64,000 bases of DNA from an uncultured Collinsella sp. (GTDB lineage Bacteria; Actinomycetota; Coriobacteriia; Coriobacteriales; Coriobacteriaceae), in assembly GCA_900547655.1 (NCBI GenBank), contig URHQ01000001.1, positions 1 to 64,000 of the forward strand, written 5' to 3'. Shown here in pieces: positions 37,162-45,326 of this stretch; the stretch's first letter is position 1, and each line of letters opens with the position of its first letter. Both the position numbers and the translations under genes were made by a program. The notes beneath the pieces were generated by a model. The model saw nothing but the letters and a program-made list of their open reading frames with translations. It did not search any database and was not told where the DNA came from.

Positions 37162-37180
37162 TTGCCCAGTTCATGGGCAA
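37162..37180. promoter_or_regulatory. Candidate operator between the second GH4 gene and its RpiR regulator
   Basis: TTGCCCA, GTTCA and TGGGCAA form a perfect 7-bp inverted repeat in the 298-bp divergent region. It differs from the palindrome of the first module, consistent with each regulator having its own site. Confidence 0.5.
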
Positions 37181-37269
37181 TAGGCAATCTTGACCGATTA
37201 CCGATTTCTCACCTGGCAACACAAAGCGGTACCATATATACGACGAGGTGCGAGGGGCTGAAACATCTT

Positions 37270-38019
37270 ATGAAAGATCAAGAATCTTTTTATGATCATG
37301 TGCGAGCTGGCGAGAGCAAGCTCAACGATCTCGAAGGCGAGATCATGCGCTACATCATCGAGCTGCGTGATGATATTGACGATGTCACGCTTAAGAGCGT
37401 TGCTGAACGGTTCTTCGTCGCTCCCAATACAATCGTCAGGCTTGCCCACAAGCTTGGCTTCTCGGGGTTTACAGAGCTCAAACAATCGTATTCCGCCTCG
37501 CTCGACCGCAATCGATTCACTATCGAGGCACTTCCTCTCGATACCCAGCTCGTACAGACCAAAGATCTGCTTAACGACCGGGTCATCGATTCGGTCGTGA
37601 GTCTTATCCAGGACGCCTCGCATATCGTGTTCTTCTGCTCGGGCTTTTCGAAGTACCCGTGCCTCGAAATGGCTGAAAAGCTCAAAATAATGGGCAAGAA
37701 CACCGATACGCTCAGTGAACGCCATGTCATGAGGCATTACGCAGAACTCCTCGGCAAAAACGACCTGGTCTTCAGCGTTTCCGTAAGCGGCGAGACGCAG
37801 GTGTCTATTGACGCCACATCGATAGCCAAAACGCGCGGATGCAAGGTCGTCACGCTCACCGGCTTTTCTCGAAATTCTCTCTCGAAACTAGCCGACTACC
37901 CTATCTACACCGTGCAAAAAGAAATCCGCTTGGGCAGCATGGACCTCGACAGTCGATTGATGTTCTATTACGTTTTCGAATTGATATTTGAGCGCTACTT
38001 CAAACTGGCCAAGAAATAA
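37270..38019 (+). CDS. MurR/RpiR-family transcriptional regulator (second module)
   Basis: A 249-residue regulator with N-terminal HTH (VTLKSVAERFFVAPNTIVRLAHKLGFSGFTELKQ) and a SIS domain (IVFFCSGFSKYPCLEMAEKLKIMG, VFSVSVSGETQVSIDATSIAKTRGCKVVTLTG). I place the start at ATG 37270; GAGGGG lies 12 bases upstream, a little far. The open frame upstream to 37078 is not conserved and covers promoter DNA. It is divergent from the second GH4-PTS operon, which it probably regulates. Confidence 0.87.
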   Translation: MKDQESFYDHVRAGESKLNDLEGEIMRYIIELRDDIDDVTLKSVAERFFVAPNTIVRLAHKLGFSGFTELKQSYSASLDRNRFTIEALPLDTQLVQTKDLLNDRVIDSVVSLIQDASHIVFFCSGFSKYPCLEMAEKLKIMGKNTDTLSERHVMRHYAELLGKNDLVFSVSVSGETQVSIDATSIAKTRGCKVVTLTGFSRNSLSKLADYPIYTVQKEIRLGSMDLDSRLMFYYVFELIFERYFKLAKK

Positions 38020-38079
38020 AACTTGGCATGCGCCCGGCTTCGACTCTTTAGCAGCCTTCTATATGAAAGGTATCGCCCT

Positions 38080-38529
38080 ATGCAACGCGTACTGTTTATC
38101 TGTCATGGGAACATCTGTCGCTCGACGATGGCTGAGTCGGTGTTTACCGAGCTGGTGCGGCGCGCCGGGCGCGCGGGCGAATTTGTCATCGATTCCGCGG
38201 CGACTTCAACTGAGGAGATTGGCAACCCGCCGCATCATGGCACGGTCGCCAAGCTGCGCGAAGTCGGGATTCCCGTCGTCGCACATCGCGCACGTCAGGT
38301 GCGTCGCGCGGAGTATGGCGACTGGGATCACATTGTCTATATGGATGCTGAGAACGCGCGGGGCCTGCGTCGCATCTTTGGCGACGCAGGCCCCGACGGA
38401 AAGATTACGCGCTTGCTCGATTGGACCGAGTGTCCCGGCGACGTGGCCGATCCCTGGTACACCGGCAATTTCGATGCCACGTACCGCGACGTACTCGCCG
38501 GCTGCACGTCCATGCTCGAGCAGCTGTAG
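38080..38529 (+). CDS. Low-molecular-weight protein tyrosine phosphatase
   Basis: A 149-residue cytoplasmic phosphatase. The P-loop CHGNICRST (CX5R type, C-x-G-N-x-C-R-S) is at residues 8-16. The general-acid Asp is in DPWYTGNFDATYRDV. In Gram-positive bacteria such enzymes often oppose tyrosine kinases of capsule synthesis, but no kinase is nearby. GAAAGG lies 9 bases before ATG 38080. It is a single gene, followed by inverted repeats. Confidence 0.94.
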   Translation: MQRVLFICHGNICRSTMAESVFTELVRRAGRAGEFVIDSAATSTEEIGNPPHHGTVAKLREVGIPVVAHRARQVRRAEYGDWDHIVYMDAENARGLRRIFGDAGPDGKITRLLDWTECPGDVADPWYTGNFDATYRDVLAGCTSMLEQL

Positions 38530-38565
38530 GCAAGCGAGGCCGCGGGCCACGCCTTCGGCGCGAAA

Positions 38566-38689
38566 CGAGCGTGGATAATCTCCCACATGAAAAACGAGCG
38601 TGGAAAATCTCCCACTTTGAGCGTTCAAGTGCGCCCTAAACGGGAGAAAATCCACGCTCATTATCTCGGTGGGAGAAAATCCACGCTCG
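38566..38689. repeat. Four-armed inverted repeat (two forward, two reverse arms)
   Basis: Two arms of the type CGAGCGTGG(A/T)(A/T)AATCTCCCAC at 38566-38586 and 38595-38615 are followed by two reverse arms GTGGGAGAAAATCCACGCTC at 38642-38660 and 38669-38689. The central AAAATC reads the same in both orientations, so only the arm ends pair. The element ends 1 bp from the stop codon of the next gene. Confidence 0.85.
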
Positions 38690-38690
38690 A

Positions 38691-39020
38691 CTACTCGTCG
38701 ACGATCTCGGCAAGCCAGACGTTCAGCGTATCGACCTCGGGACAACAGAACTTTGCCGTACCAGGCTCGTTGCCAGGCACGGTTCCGCCATAGCGCAGGA
38801 TATCGATATAGGGAAAGCCCACGTGGCAGGCCATGGCGCACATCTTGCCGCGGTCTCGGTCGAAGTCAAAAACGTCGCCGGGCTTGTGACCATGGTGGCA
38901 GCGGCACGCACCCAGCTGGTCCACGCAGCTCACGCGGATACGCGGCCGCTTGCCACGCGGCGCGCCAAGCGGCTTGTTCTCGCCCGCTGCCTCGGTACCG
39001 CTCTCGTCGGCGCTACTCAT
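38691..39020 (-). CDS. Cys-rich TIGR04076-family protein
   Basis: A 109-residue small protein resembling the TIGR04076 family of unknown function. It has CVDQLGACRCHHGHKPGDVFDFDRDRGKMCAMACHVGFPYIDILRYGG and a CCPEVDTLNVWLAEIV ending. Seven or more cysteines and two histidines suggest metal or redox chemistry. This is inference. ATG 39020 overlaps the end of the pyridoxal kinase gene by 8 bp, so the two are translationally coupled. I rejected the TTG two codons upstream. Confidence 0.75.
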   Translation of the reverse strand: MSSADESGTEAAGENKPLGAPRGKRPRIRVSCVDQLGACRCHHGHKPGDVFDFDRDRGKMCAMACHVGFPYIDILRYGGTVPGNEPGTAKFCCPEVDTLNVWLAEIVDE

Positions 39021-39837
39021 GGTCAATCACATCCAGGCAGGCCTCGATGGGCAGGCCGGCCGACTTGTCCTCTTGGTCGGCATTGCGCTCGATAAGCTCC
39101 GCTACCACGCGCATGGCATCAGACGTCGCGCGCTGCAGGCTCCAACCCGCCATAACGCGGCCGACGAGCACCGCCGAGAACGTGTCGCCCGTGCCCGGGA
39201 AATAGACCGGAATGAGCTCAAAGGGAATCGTAAAGTACTCCCCCGCCACATGGTCGTAACCGATGACGACATTCGCACCGTCGACCACAGCGCTCGTAAT
39301 GACCACCGACTTGGCACCCAGCTCGCGCACGGCATCCACAAGAGCGCGGCCCTCATCGGGCGTGATTTGCTCGACGATAGGCGTGTCGGTGAGCAGACAG
39401 GCCTCGGTGTAGTTGGGAACCGCGTAGTCGGCGCACTCGAGCAGGCTGCGCATGAGACCGATCGTGGACTCGGGCACGCCGGCGTAGAGCTTGCCGTTGT
39501 CGCCCATGATGGGGTCGACGAACACCTTGGTGCCCTTTTGCGCGCGACGGTGGCAGAAGTCCGAAATGATGCGCGTCTCTTCCTCGGTCACGATAAAGCC
39601 GGTGGAGATGGCGTCGAACTCAAAGCCGAGCTCCTCCCAGATGGCGAGGCTCTGGCGCACGTACTCGGTGGTGTCATGGATGTAGAACTTGGGATAGTTG
39701 AGCGTATCGGACACAAGTGCCGTCGGCAGGTTATGGATACGGTAACCCATGTGCGACAGCACCGGCAGCATGGCGGAAAGCGCGACCTTGCCGTAGCCGC
39801 ACATATCGTTAATCAGCAGCAGCTGAGTGTTCTTCAT
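39013..39837 (-). CDS. pdxY: Pyridoxal/pyridoxamine kinase
   Basis: A 274-residue ribokinase-like kinase of the PdxK/PdxY group, phosphorylating vitamin B6 vitamers for PLP salvage. It begins LLINDMCGYGKVALSAMLPVLSHMGY, has TGFIVTEEETRIISDF and VFVDPIMGDNGKLYAGVPEST, NYTEACLLTD, and the catalytic anion-hole motif FPGTGDTFSAVL near residue 225. The GTGD motif and length fit. It could be PdxK instead. The downstream TIGR04076-like gene overlaps its end. Confidence 0.9.
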   Translation of the reverse strand: MKNTQLLLINDMCGYGKVALSAMLPVLSHMGYRIHNLPTALVSDTLNYPKFYIHDTTEYVRQSLAIWEELGFEFDAISTGFIVTEEETRIISDFCHRRAQKGTKVFVDPIMGDNGKLYAGVPESTIGLMRSLLECADYAVPNYTEACLLTDTPIVEQITPDEGRALVDAVRELGAKSVVITSAVVDGANVVIGYDHVAGEYFTIPFELIPVYFPGTGDTFSAVLVGRVMAGWSLQRATSDAMRVVAELIERNADQEDKSAGLPIEACLDVIDHE

Positions 39838-40019
39838 GAGTGTCCCCCTTGGTTCGGGCGCGGCGCGGCAGCGCCACAGTGCGACTAAGTGTAGCGCAGG
39901 AGGCGTTGCGAGCGGAGGCGAGCGGTACGAAGTGCAAATTGTTGCGGAAAGGTTTCGGAAACGAGGGGCTAACTTGCTTCATTGCGGCTCATTTGCCGCC
40001 ACTTATTCAGTGCCATTTC

Positions 40020-40171
40020 AAAACTATGCCGGATTACGGGGCTGAACCTGAATGAGCCAACCACACCCCCTATTTTCAAATCATAGCGAGCCTTCTACCT
40101 GCGGTTTTCTTTTTTCCAATTTCGGCATGGTCGGCAATCCGTCATTCAGCCCCGTAATCCGGCATAGTTTT
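40020..40171. repeat. Family E MITE-like element, copy 1
   Basis: Perfect 27-bp inverted ends (AAAACTATGCCGG... at 40020-40046 and its complement at 40145-40171) flank 98 bp. In reverse complement the interior aligns with the interior of the element at 51053-51216, sharing ACCATGCC, GCAGGTAGA-GGCT-GC, GAAAA--GGGGG and TGGT-G. The inverted ends of the two elements are unrelated. There is no coding capacity. Confidence 0.85.
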
Positions 40172-40176
40172 TAAGT

Positions 40177-40232
40177 TAGTCGTTGGGGACATTCTTAAAT
40201 GACTAGTCAAACAAGAACGTCCCCAACGACTA
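40177..40232. repeat. Family B palindrome, copy 3
   Basis: TAGTCGTTGGGGAC pairs with GTCCCCAACGACTA (extended stem about 20 bp, one mismatch) around a loop containing GACTAGTC. It is directly followed by family A copy 3, as at 20117-20475. Confidence 0.88.
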
Positions 40233-40471
40233 TCAGCACAAGGAGTGTCCCCAAGTGCCGGCACATAAGGAACGTCCCTAAGTGCCAAAACGACTGGTCG
40301 GGCAACGCCGATGTTTTGGCGAAGTCAGCGAAAACCCGCCAGAGCGAGCAAGGTGCCTTGAAACGAGGCGGCATTGACCTTCTGGTCATGCCGCCGAAGT
40401 TGAAAGGCAGATTGCCGCTCTGGCGGGTTTGCAGCGTCGAGCCGTTACGCGGTTTGGTAAAACCGCGTAAC
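40233..40471. repeat. Family A structured repeat, copy 3
   Basis: It has two GTCCC(C/T)AAGTGCC blocks, a long hairpin at 40335-40427 and a terminal hairpin at 40444-40471. The outer stem is CCCGCCAGAGCG/CGCTCTGGCGGG and the inner stem GAGGCGGCAT/ATGCCGCC, both changed from copies 1 and 2 on both arms. The loop TTGACCTTCTGGTCA is identical to copy 1. The terminal stem is GTTACGCGGTTT/AAACCGCGTAAC. Confidence 0.9.
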
Positions 40472-40486
40472 CACTAGTTTGGTACC

Positions 40487-40549
40487 TTGACAATCAATCT
40501 ATGCGCTCCTAAATTAGTTAGGCACAAAACAATTTCTCTACCTAACTAA
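40487..40549 (+). promoter_or_regulatory. Promoter and operator of the MarR-ABC operon
   Basis: TTGACA (40487-40492), a 17-bp spacer and TAAATT (40510-40515) form a near-consensus promoter. TTAGTTAGG (40514-40522) and CCTAACTAA (40541-40549) form a perfect inverted repeat whose left arm overlaps the -10. This is what MarR autorepression would need. Confidence 0.75.
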
Positions 40550-40570
40550 GGAAAGGAGCGAAGCTTAGAT

Positions 40571-41074
40571 ATGTGTGTTGAAGCACTCGTCCTTCCGCAT
40601 GAGCCCGGCGGTGACCCGTCGCAACCGGTAGACATACCCGAAGCGGTCAGCGCTGAAGACAAACTCGCCAAGCGCATCCTGAGCGGCCTGGGCTTTTGCG
40701 GCCATTACATGCATTTTCATGGCGGAGGCGTGTCCGGCAAGGCGCCCATCATCTGCCTACTGGCCAAGCAGCCCGGCGGCGAGATGTCGCAGCAGGAACT
40801 CGGCATGCACTTTGACCTCAAGCCGGGGTCGCTTTCCGAGATCCTGTCCAAGCTCGAGGTCAACGGCCTCATCGAGCGCAGCCGTAACCCCAAGGATCGA
40901 CGACAACTCACCATTCGCTTGACCGAAACCGGCCGGGAAAACGCCCGCATCGACCAGGCGGCCCGCATCCGCTTTAGAGAGCGCGCCTTTAGCGCGCTCA
41001 CCCACGACGAGCGCGAGGACCTCGCCGAAATGCTCGATAAAATCCGCGTAACCTGGGAGGAACTGGATGATTAA
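40571..41074 (+). CDS. MarR-family transcriptional regulator
   Basis: A 167-residue winged-helix repressor. The DNA-binding core is about residues 60-125 (MSQQELGMHFDLKPGSLSEILSKLEVNGLIERSRNPKDRRQLTIRLTETG, with the DRR wing). A 40-residue N-terminal extension contains His-rich GHYMHFHGGG. It is the first gene of an operon with two ABC exporter genes and overlaps the first by 8 bp, the classic arrangement for ligand-induced multidrug pumps. AGGAG lies about 11 bases upstream of the ATG. Confidence 0.9.
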   Translation: MCVEALVLPHEPGGDPSQPVDIPEAVSAEDKLAKRILSGLGFCGHYMHFHGGGVSGKAPIICLLAKQPGGEMSQQELGMHFDLKPGSLSEILSKLEVNGLIERSRNPKDRRQLTIRLTETGRENARIDQAARIRFRERAFSALTHDEREDLAEMLDKIRVTWEELDD

Positions 41075-42881
41075 AACCCTCATGGGCAGCATCCGCGACT
41101 ATATGAAAGTCACCGTTGCCACGCCGTTGCTCGTGCTTGGCGAGGTGCTCTGCGAGATGCTGATTCCATTTATCACCGCCAACCTGATCGACGCCATCAA
41201 AGACGGCGCCACCGTAGCCGAGATGCTTCCCACCGCAGGCTTTTTGGTGCTCATCGCGCTGACATCGCTTGCTTTTGGCGCCGCTGCCGGCGTCACCTGC
41301 AGCCATGCGAGTTGCGGCTTCGCCAAGAACCTGCGTCACGACCTGTTCTACAAGATCCAGACGTTCAGCTTTGCCAACATCGATGAGTTCTCGAGCTCCT
41401 CGCTCGTCACGCGCCTGACCACCGACATCAACAACGTGCAGCAGGCCTTTATGATGATCATCCGCATCGCCGTGCGCGCGCCGCTGGTATTGATCTTCGC
41501 CTTTACCATGGCGTTTATCATGGGCGGCAGCGTCGCCATGGTCTACCTGGTCATCATTCCGCTGCTGGGCTTTGGGCTGTTCTTTATCATCTTTAAGGTA
41601 CGCCCCATCTTCTCGCGCGTGTTTCACAAGTACGATGCGCTCAACGAGTCCGTCGAGGAAAACGTCACCGGCATGCGCGTGGTTAAGAGCTACGTGCGCG
41701 AAGACTTTGAGAAGGAAAAATTCGCGACCGCAGCACGAGACGTCCAGATGGACTTCACCCGCGCCGAGAAGCTGCTGGCCTTTAACAACCCCATGATGAA
41801 CATCTGCGTCAACGGCGCGTTTGTCGTCATCATCTACCTGGGCTCCAAGCTCATCATCACGAGCCAGGGCACGCTGTTCGACGTGGGCCAGCTCTCCTCG
41901 ATCTTTACCTATGGCTTCCAGATCCTTATGAGCCTGATGCAGCTGTCGATGATCTTTGTCATGGTGACCATGGCCGACGAATCGGCGCACCGCATCACCG
42001 AGGTGCTAGCCGCCGAGCCCACGATCGCCGATCCCGCCGAGCCCGTGCTCGAGGTTGCCGACGGTTCCATCGACTTTGACCACGTGAGCTTTAAGTATTC
42101 CGCGCATGCGAAGCGCCAGGCGCTCGACGATATCGACCTGCACATTAAGAGCGGCGAGACCATCGGCATCATCGGCGGCACCGGCTCGGCCAAGTCCACG
42201 CTTGTAAACCTCATCGCCCGCCTGTACGACGCCACCGAGGGCACCGTGCGCGTGGGCGGCATGGACGTGCGCGACTACGACTTGGACGCCTTGCGCCACC
42301 AAGTGGCCATGGTGCTACAGAAAAACGTGCTGTTTAGCGGCACCATCGCCGAGAATCTGCGCTGGGGCGACCCGAACGCCACCGACGAGGAGGTCCGCGA
42401 GGCGGCACATCTGGCCTGCGCCGACGAGTTTGTCGACGGCTTCCCCAAGGGCTATGACACCTGGATCGAACAGGGCGGCTCCAATGTCTCGGGCGGTCAG
42501 AAGCAGCGCCTGTGCATTGCGCGCGCCCTGCTGCGTCGCCCCAAGATCTTGATCCTGGACGACTCCACCAGCGCCGTCGACACCAAGACCGACGCCAAGA
42601 TTCGCGCAGGGCTGGCAAGCTATCTGCCCAACACGACCAAGCTCATCATCGCCCAGCGCATTAGCTCCGTGCAGGACGCAGACCGCATCATCGTCATGGA
42701 GGGCGGCCGTATCGCGCAGATCGGTAACCACGACGAGCTGCTCAAGACGAGCGAGATCTACCGCGAGACCTTCACCTCGCAGAACAAGATGTCTGCCGAG
42801 GGCGAAGAGGCCGTCGAAGCCGACACCGAGGCATCCGCAACACAAGCTCAGACCCAGGAAGGAGGCGAGGCACATGAGTAA
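41067..42881 (+). CDS. ABC exporter half-transporter, first subunit
   Basis: A 604-residue fused membrane-ATPase exporter half. The six-helix membrane domain covers about 1-310. The ATPase has Walker A GGTGSAKST, the Q-loop around VAMVLQKNVLFSGTIAENL, signature NVSGGQKQRLCIARAL, Walker B ILILDDSTSAVDTKTD and a switch region IIAQRISS. Walker A has Ala instead of Gly before Lys. Walker B is followed by Asp rather than catalytic Glu (ILDDSTSAVD), as in the degenerate site of heterodimeric exporters. Its partner is the next gene, which has the normal Glu. The last 35 residues are an acidic tail. It overlaps both neighbours by 8 bp. Confidence 0.95.
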   Translation: MIKTLMGSIRDYMKVTVATPLLVLGEVLCEMLIPFITANLIDAIKDGATVAEMLPTAGFLVLIALTSLAFGAAAGVTCSHASCGFAKNLRHDLFYKIQTFSFANIDEFSSSSLVTRLTTDINNVQQAFMMIIRIAVRAPLVLIFAFTMAFIMGGSVAMVYLVIIPLLGFGLFFIIFKVRPIFSRVFHKYDALNESVEENVTGMRVVKSYVREDFEKEKFATAARDVQMDFTRAEKLLAFNNPMMNICVNGAFVVIIYLGSKLIITSQGTLFDVGQLSSIFTYGFQILMSLMQLSMIFVMVTMADESAHRITEVLAAEPTIADPAEPVLEVADGSIDFDHVSFKYSAHAKRQALDDIDLHIKSGETIGIIGGTGSAKSTLVNLIARLYDATEGTVRVGGMDVRDYDLDALRHQVAMVLQKNVLFSGTIAENLRWGDPNATDEEVREAAHLACADEFVDGFPKGYDTWIEQGGSNVSGGQKQRLCIARALLRRPKILILDDSTSAVDTKTDAKIRAGLASYLPNTTKLIIAQRISSVQDADRIIVMEGGRIAQIGNHDELLKTSEIYRETFTSQNKMSAEGEEAVEADTEASATQAQTQEGGEAHE

Positions 42882-44793
42882 GGCAACGACCGCCGAGCGC
42901 GCGCTCAACCGCAAGGGTGGCACCATGTCGCGCCTCATCAAGACGCTCTTTGGCTTCTACCCCGTGCTTTTGCCCCTCGTCGTCGTCGGCGTGGTGCTCT
43001 GCGCCATCATCAACTCCATCGGCGCGACCTTCCTTCAGAGCGCCCTGCAGATTATTAGCGAATCGTGGCAGTCGGGCGATTGGGAAGCTGCACAGCCCAA
43101 GATCGCACAGCTCGTGACCACCCTCGCCTGCATCTACGGCGTCGGCATCCTGTCCTCGCTGTTCTGGAACCGCGCCATGGCCATCGTCACGCAGGGCTCG
43201 CTCGAGAAGCTGCGCGAGAAGATGTTCAACCGCATGCAGGACCTGCCGATCCGCTACTTCGACACGCACCAGCGCGGCGACATCATGAGCCACTACACCA
43301 ACGACATCGACACGCTGCGCCAGATGATCAGCCAGTCGCTGCCCAACCTGCTCATGACGACCATCGTCATCGTCACGGTGTTCTTTATCATGCTGTACTA
43401 CAGCGTTTGGATGTGCCTGGTCATTGTGGCAGGCGTCGCCTTTATGACCTTTATGACCAAGCTGCTCGGCTCCAACTCCGCGCGCTTCTTTATTGCGCAG
43501 CAGACCGAGCTCGGCGTTGTCGAGGGCCATATCGAGGAAGTCATGAACGGCCAGAAGGTCGTCAAGGCATTCTGCCACGAGTCTGCCGCCGAGGCCGATT
43601 TTGACGAGCGCAACGAAAAGCTCTTCGAGGTCTCGCAGAAGGCCAACATGTACGCCAACATCCTCATGCCCATCCTTATGAACCTGGGAAACCTGCTCTA
43701 CGTGCTGGTCGCACTGGCAGGCGGCATTTTCCTGGCGCTGGGCGTGCCCAACCTGAGCATCTCGGGCATGGCACTGTCCATCGCCGTCGTGGTGCCGTTC
43801 CTCAACATGACCAAGCAGTTCTGCGGACAGATCGGCCAGATCTCGCAGCAGATCAACGCCGTGGTCATGGGCCTCGCCGGCGCCGACCGTATCTTTGAGC
43901 TCATCGACGAGGAGCCCGAAGCCGACGAAGGCTATGTGACGCTCGTCAACGCTCAGGTGAACCCCGACACCTGGCAGCTCGAGGAGGCCGACCACCACAC
44001 CGGCATGTGGGCGTGGAAACATCCGCACCGCGCAACCGGCGAGATCGAGTACGTGCCGCTGCGCGGCGACCTGGTCATGGACAACGTCGACTTTGGCTAC
44101 ACGCCCGACCACGAGGTGTTGCACGGCGTGTCCGTGTTTGCCAAGCCGGGCCAGAAGGTCGCGTTTGTCGGCGCCACCGGTGCCGGCAAGACGACCATCA
44201 CCAACCTCATCAACCGCTTCTACGACATCGCCGACGGCAAGATCCGTTACGACGGCATCAACGTCAACAAGATCCGCAAGGCCGACCTGCGCCGCTCGCT
44301 GGGCGTCGTGCTACAGGACGTGAACCTGTTCACCGGCACTGTGATGGATAACATCCGCTACGGCAACCTGGACGCCACCGACGAGGAGTGCATCGCAGCG
44401 GCCAAGCTCGCGGGCGCGGATGACTTTATCACCCGCCTGCCCGACGGCTACGATACCATGCTCACCGGCAACGGCGCGCAGCTGTCGCAGGGCCAGCGTC
44501 AGCTGATTTCGATCGCACGCGCCGCCGTCGCCGATCCGCCGGCAATGATTCTGGACGAGGCCACGTCGAGCATTGACACCCGCACCGAGGCTATCGTGCA
44601 AGCGGGCATGGACAAGCTCATGGAGGGCCGCACGACGTTTGTCATCGCGCACCGTCTGTCCACCGTGCGCAACTCCGACGCGATCATCTGCCTGGACCAC
44701 GGCCGCATTATCGAGCGCGGTAACCACGACGAGCTGATCGCCAAGCGTGGGTATTACTACCAGCTCTATACCGGAGCGTTTGAGCTGGAGTAG
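42874..44793 (+). CDS. ABC exporter half-transporter, second subunit
   Basis: A 639-residue ABC exporter half, the partner of the preceding gene. A short basic lead precedes the six-helix domain (about 25-330). An insertion of about 45 residues (VTLVNAQVNPDTWQLEEADHH...) separates it from the ATPase, which has GATGAGKTT (Walker A), QDVNLFTGTVMDNI, signature LSQGQRQLISIARA, Walker B MILDEATSSID with catalytic Glu, and the switch His in IAHRLST. LSQGQ is the common variant of LSGGQ in such heterodimers. Together the two form a likely drug or peptide exporter controlled by MarR. The substrate is unknown. Confidence 0.95.
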   Translation: MSKATTAERALNRKGGTMSRLIKTLFGFYPVLLPLVVVGVVLCAIINSIGATFLQSALQIISESWQSGDWEAAQPKIAQLVTTLACIYGVGILSSLFWNRAMAIVTQGSLEKLREKMFNRMQDLPIRYFDTHQRGDIMSHYTNDIDTLRQMISQSLPNLLMTTIVIVTVFFIMLYYSVWMCLVIVAGVAFMTFMTKLLGSNSARFFIAQQTELGVVEGHIEEVMNGQKVVKAFCHESAAEADFDERNEKLFEVSQKANMYANILMPILMNLGNLLYVLVALAGGIFLALGVPNLSISGMALSIAVVVPFLNMTKQFCGQIGQISQQINAVVMGLAGADRIFELIDEEPEADEGYVTLVNAQVNPDTWQLEEADHHTGMWAWKHPHRATGEIEYVPLRGDLVMDNVDFGYTPDHEVLHGVSVFAKPGQKVAFVGATGAGKTTITNLINRFYDIADGKIRYDGINVNKIRKADLRRSLGVVLQDVNLFTGTVMDNIRYGNLDATDEECIAAAKLAGADDFITRLPDGYDTMLTGNGAQLSQGQRQLISIARAAVADPPAMILDEATSSIDTRTEAIVQAGMDKLMEGRTTFVIAHRLSTVRNSDAIICLDHGRIIERGNHDELIAKRGYYYQLYTGAFELE

Positions 44794-44920
44794 TTCGGCT
44801 CGCCGAGATGGCCGATTTACCGCTCGTTCGTCGGACATGATCCCAAGGTCAATGCCCACCTCTTTCGGGGCAAATCGACTCATCTCAACGGCCCAAACAC
44901 AATGCGCCGCAACGAATAAA

Positions 44921-44955
44921 GCCTCCGCAGCCACACGAGCTGCGGAGGCTTTTTT
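44921..44955 (+). terminator. Terminator of the MarR-ABC operon
   Basis: GCCTCCGCAG pairs perfectly with CTGCGGAGGC around a 9-base loop, followed by six T residues. Confidence 0.93.
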
Positions 44956-44965
44956 CATGCCGGCC

Positions 44966-45136
44966 GGAAACCGTATCCCACTTTTCGGGCCCAGAATGGG
45001 ATGCCGTTTCCCGCTGGGTCCCCTCCGGGAAACGGCACCCCATTTCAAGGGCGTAAACCGGGATGTAGTTTCCCCTAACGGCACCTTTGGGAAGCCGCAT
45101 CCCACTCTAGACGCACAAAACGGGATGAGCTTTCCC
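44966..45136. repeat. Tandem array of three related hairpins
   Basis: Three units of 47-49 bp at 44966-45012, 45027-45075 and 45089-45136 repeat with a period of about 62 bp. Each unit reads GGGAA-CCG-ATCCCA, an 8-10 base loop, then AA-GGGATG--TTTCCC, forming a hairpin. The units have diverged. Pairing is also possible between the 3' arm of one unit and the 5' arm of the next (TGCCGTTTCCCG with CGGGAAACGGCA). The array fills much of the 533-bp gap between the ABC operon and the GGDEF gene. Confidence 0.85.
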
Positions 45137-45326
45137 ATGGTGATCCAAGACCAGAAGCATGTCCGATAGCGCGGCCAGGTCAAGAACAACAAGGCAAGCG
45201 TCACGCCAATTTGGACGAGCGTCTGCTGCAGTTTGAGGCTGCTGGCCCATATGGTAGAGTTAACCACCCATGAATTTCAGCACACTGCGTGCTACCTGCT
45301 CTTTTGTCATTTGGGGGAGTGAACTT

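Noticed and set aside
38566..38689. CRISPR array
   Set aside because: There are only four arms in two orientations with spacers of unequal length, and no cas genes.
38587..38793. Short plus-strand frames over the four-armed repeat
   Set aside because: They cross inverted repeats and run antisense to the TIGR04076-like gene.
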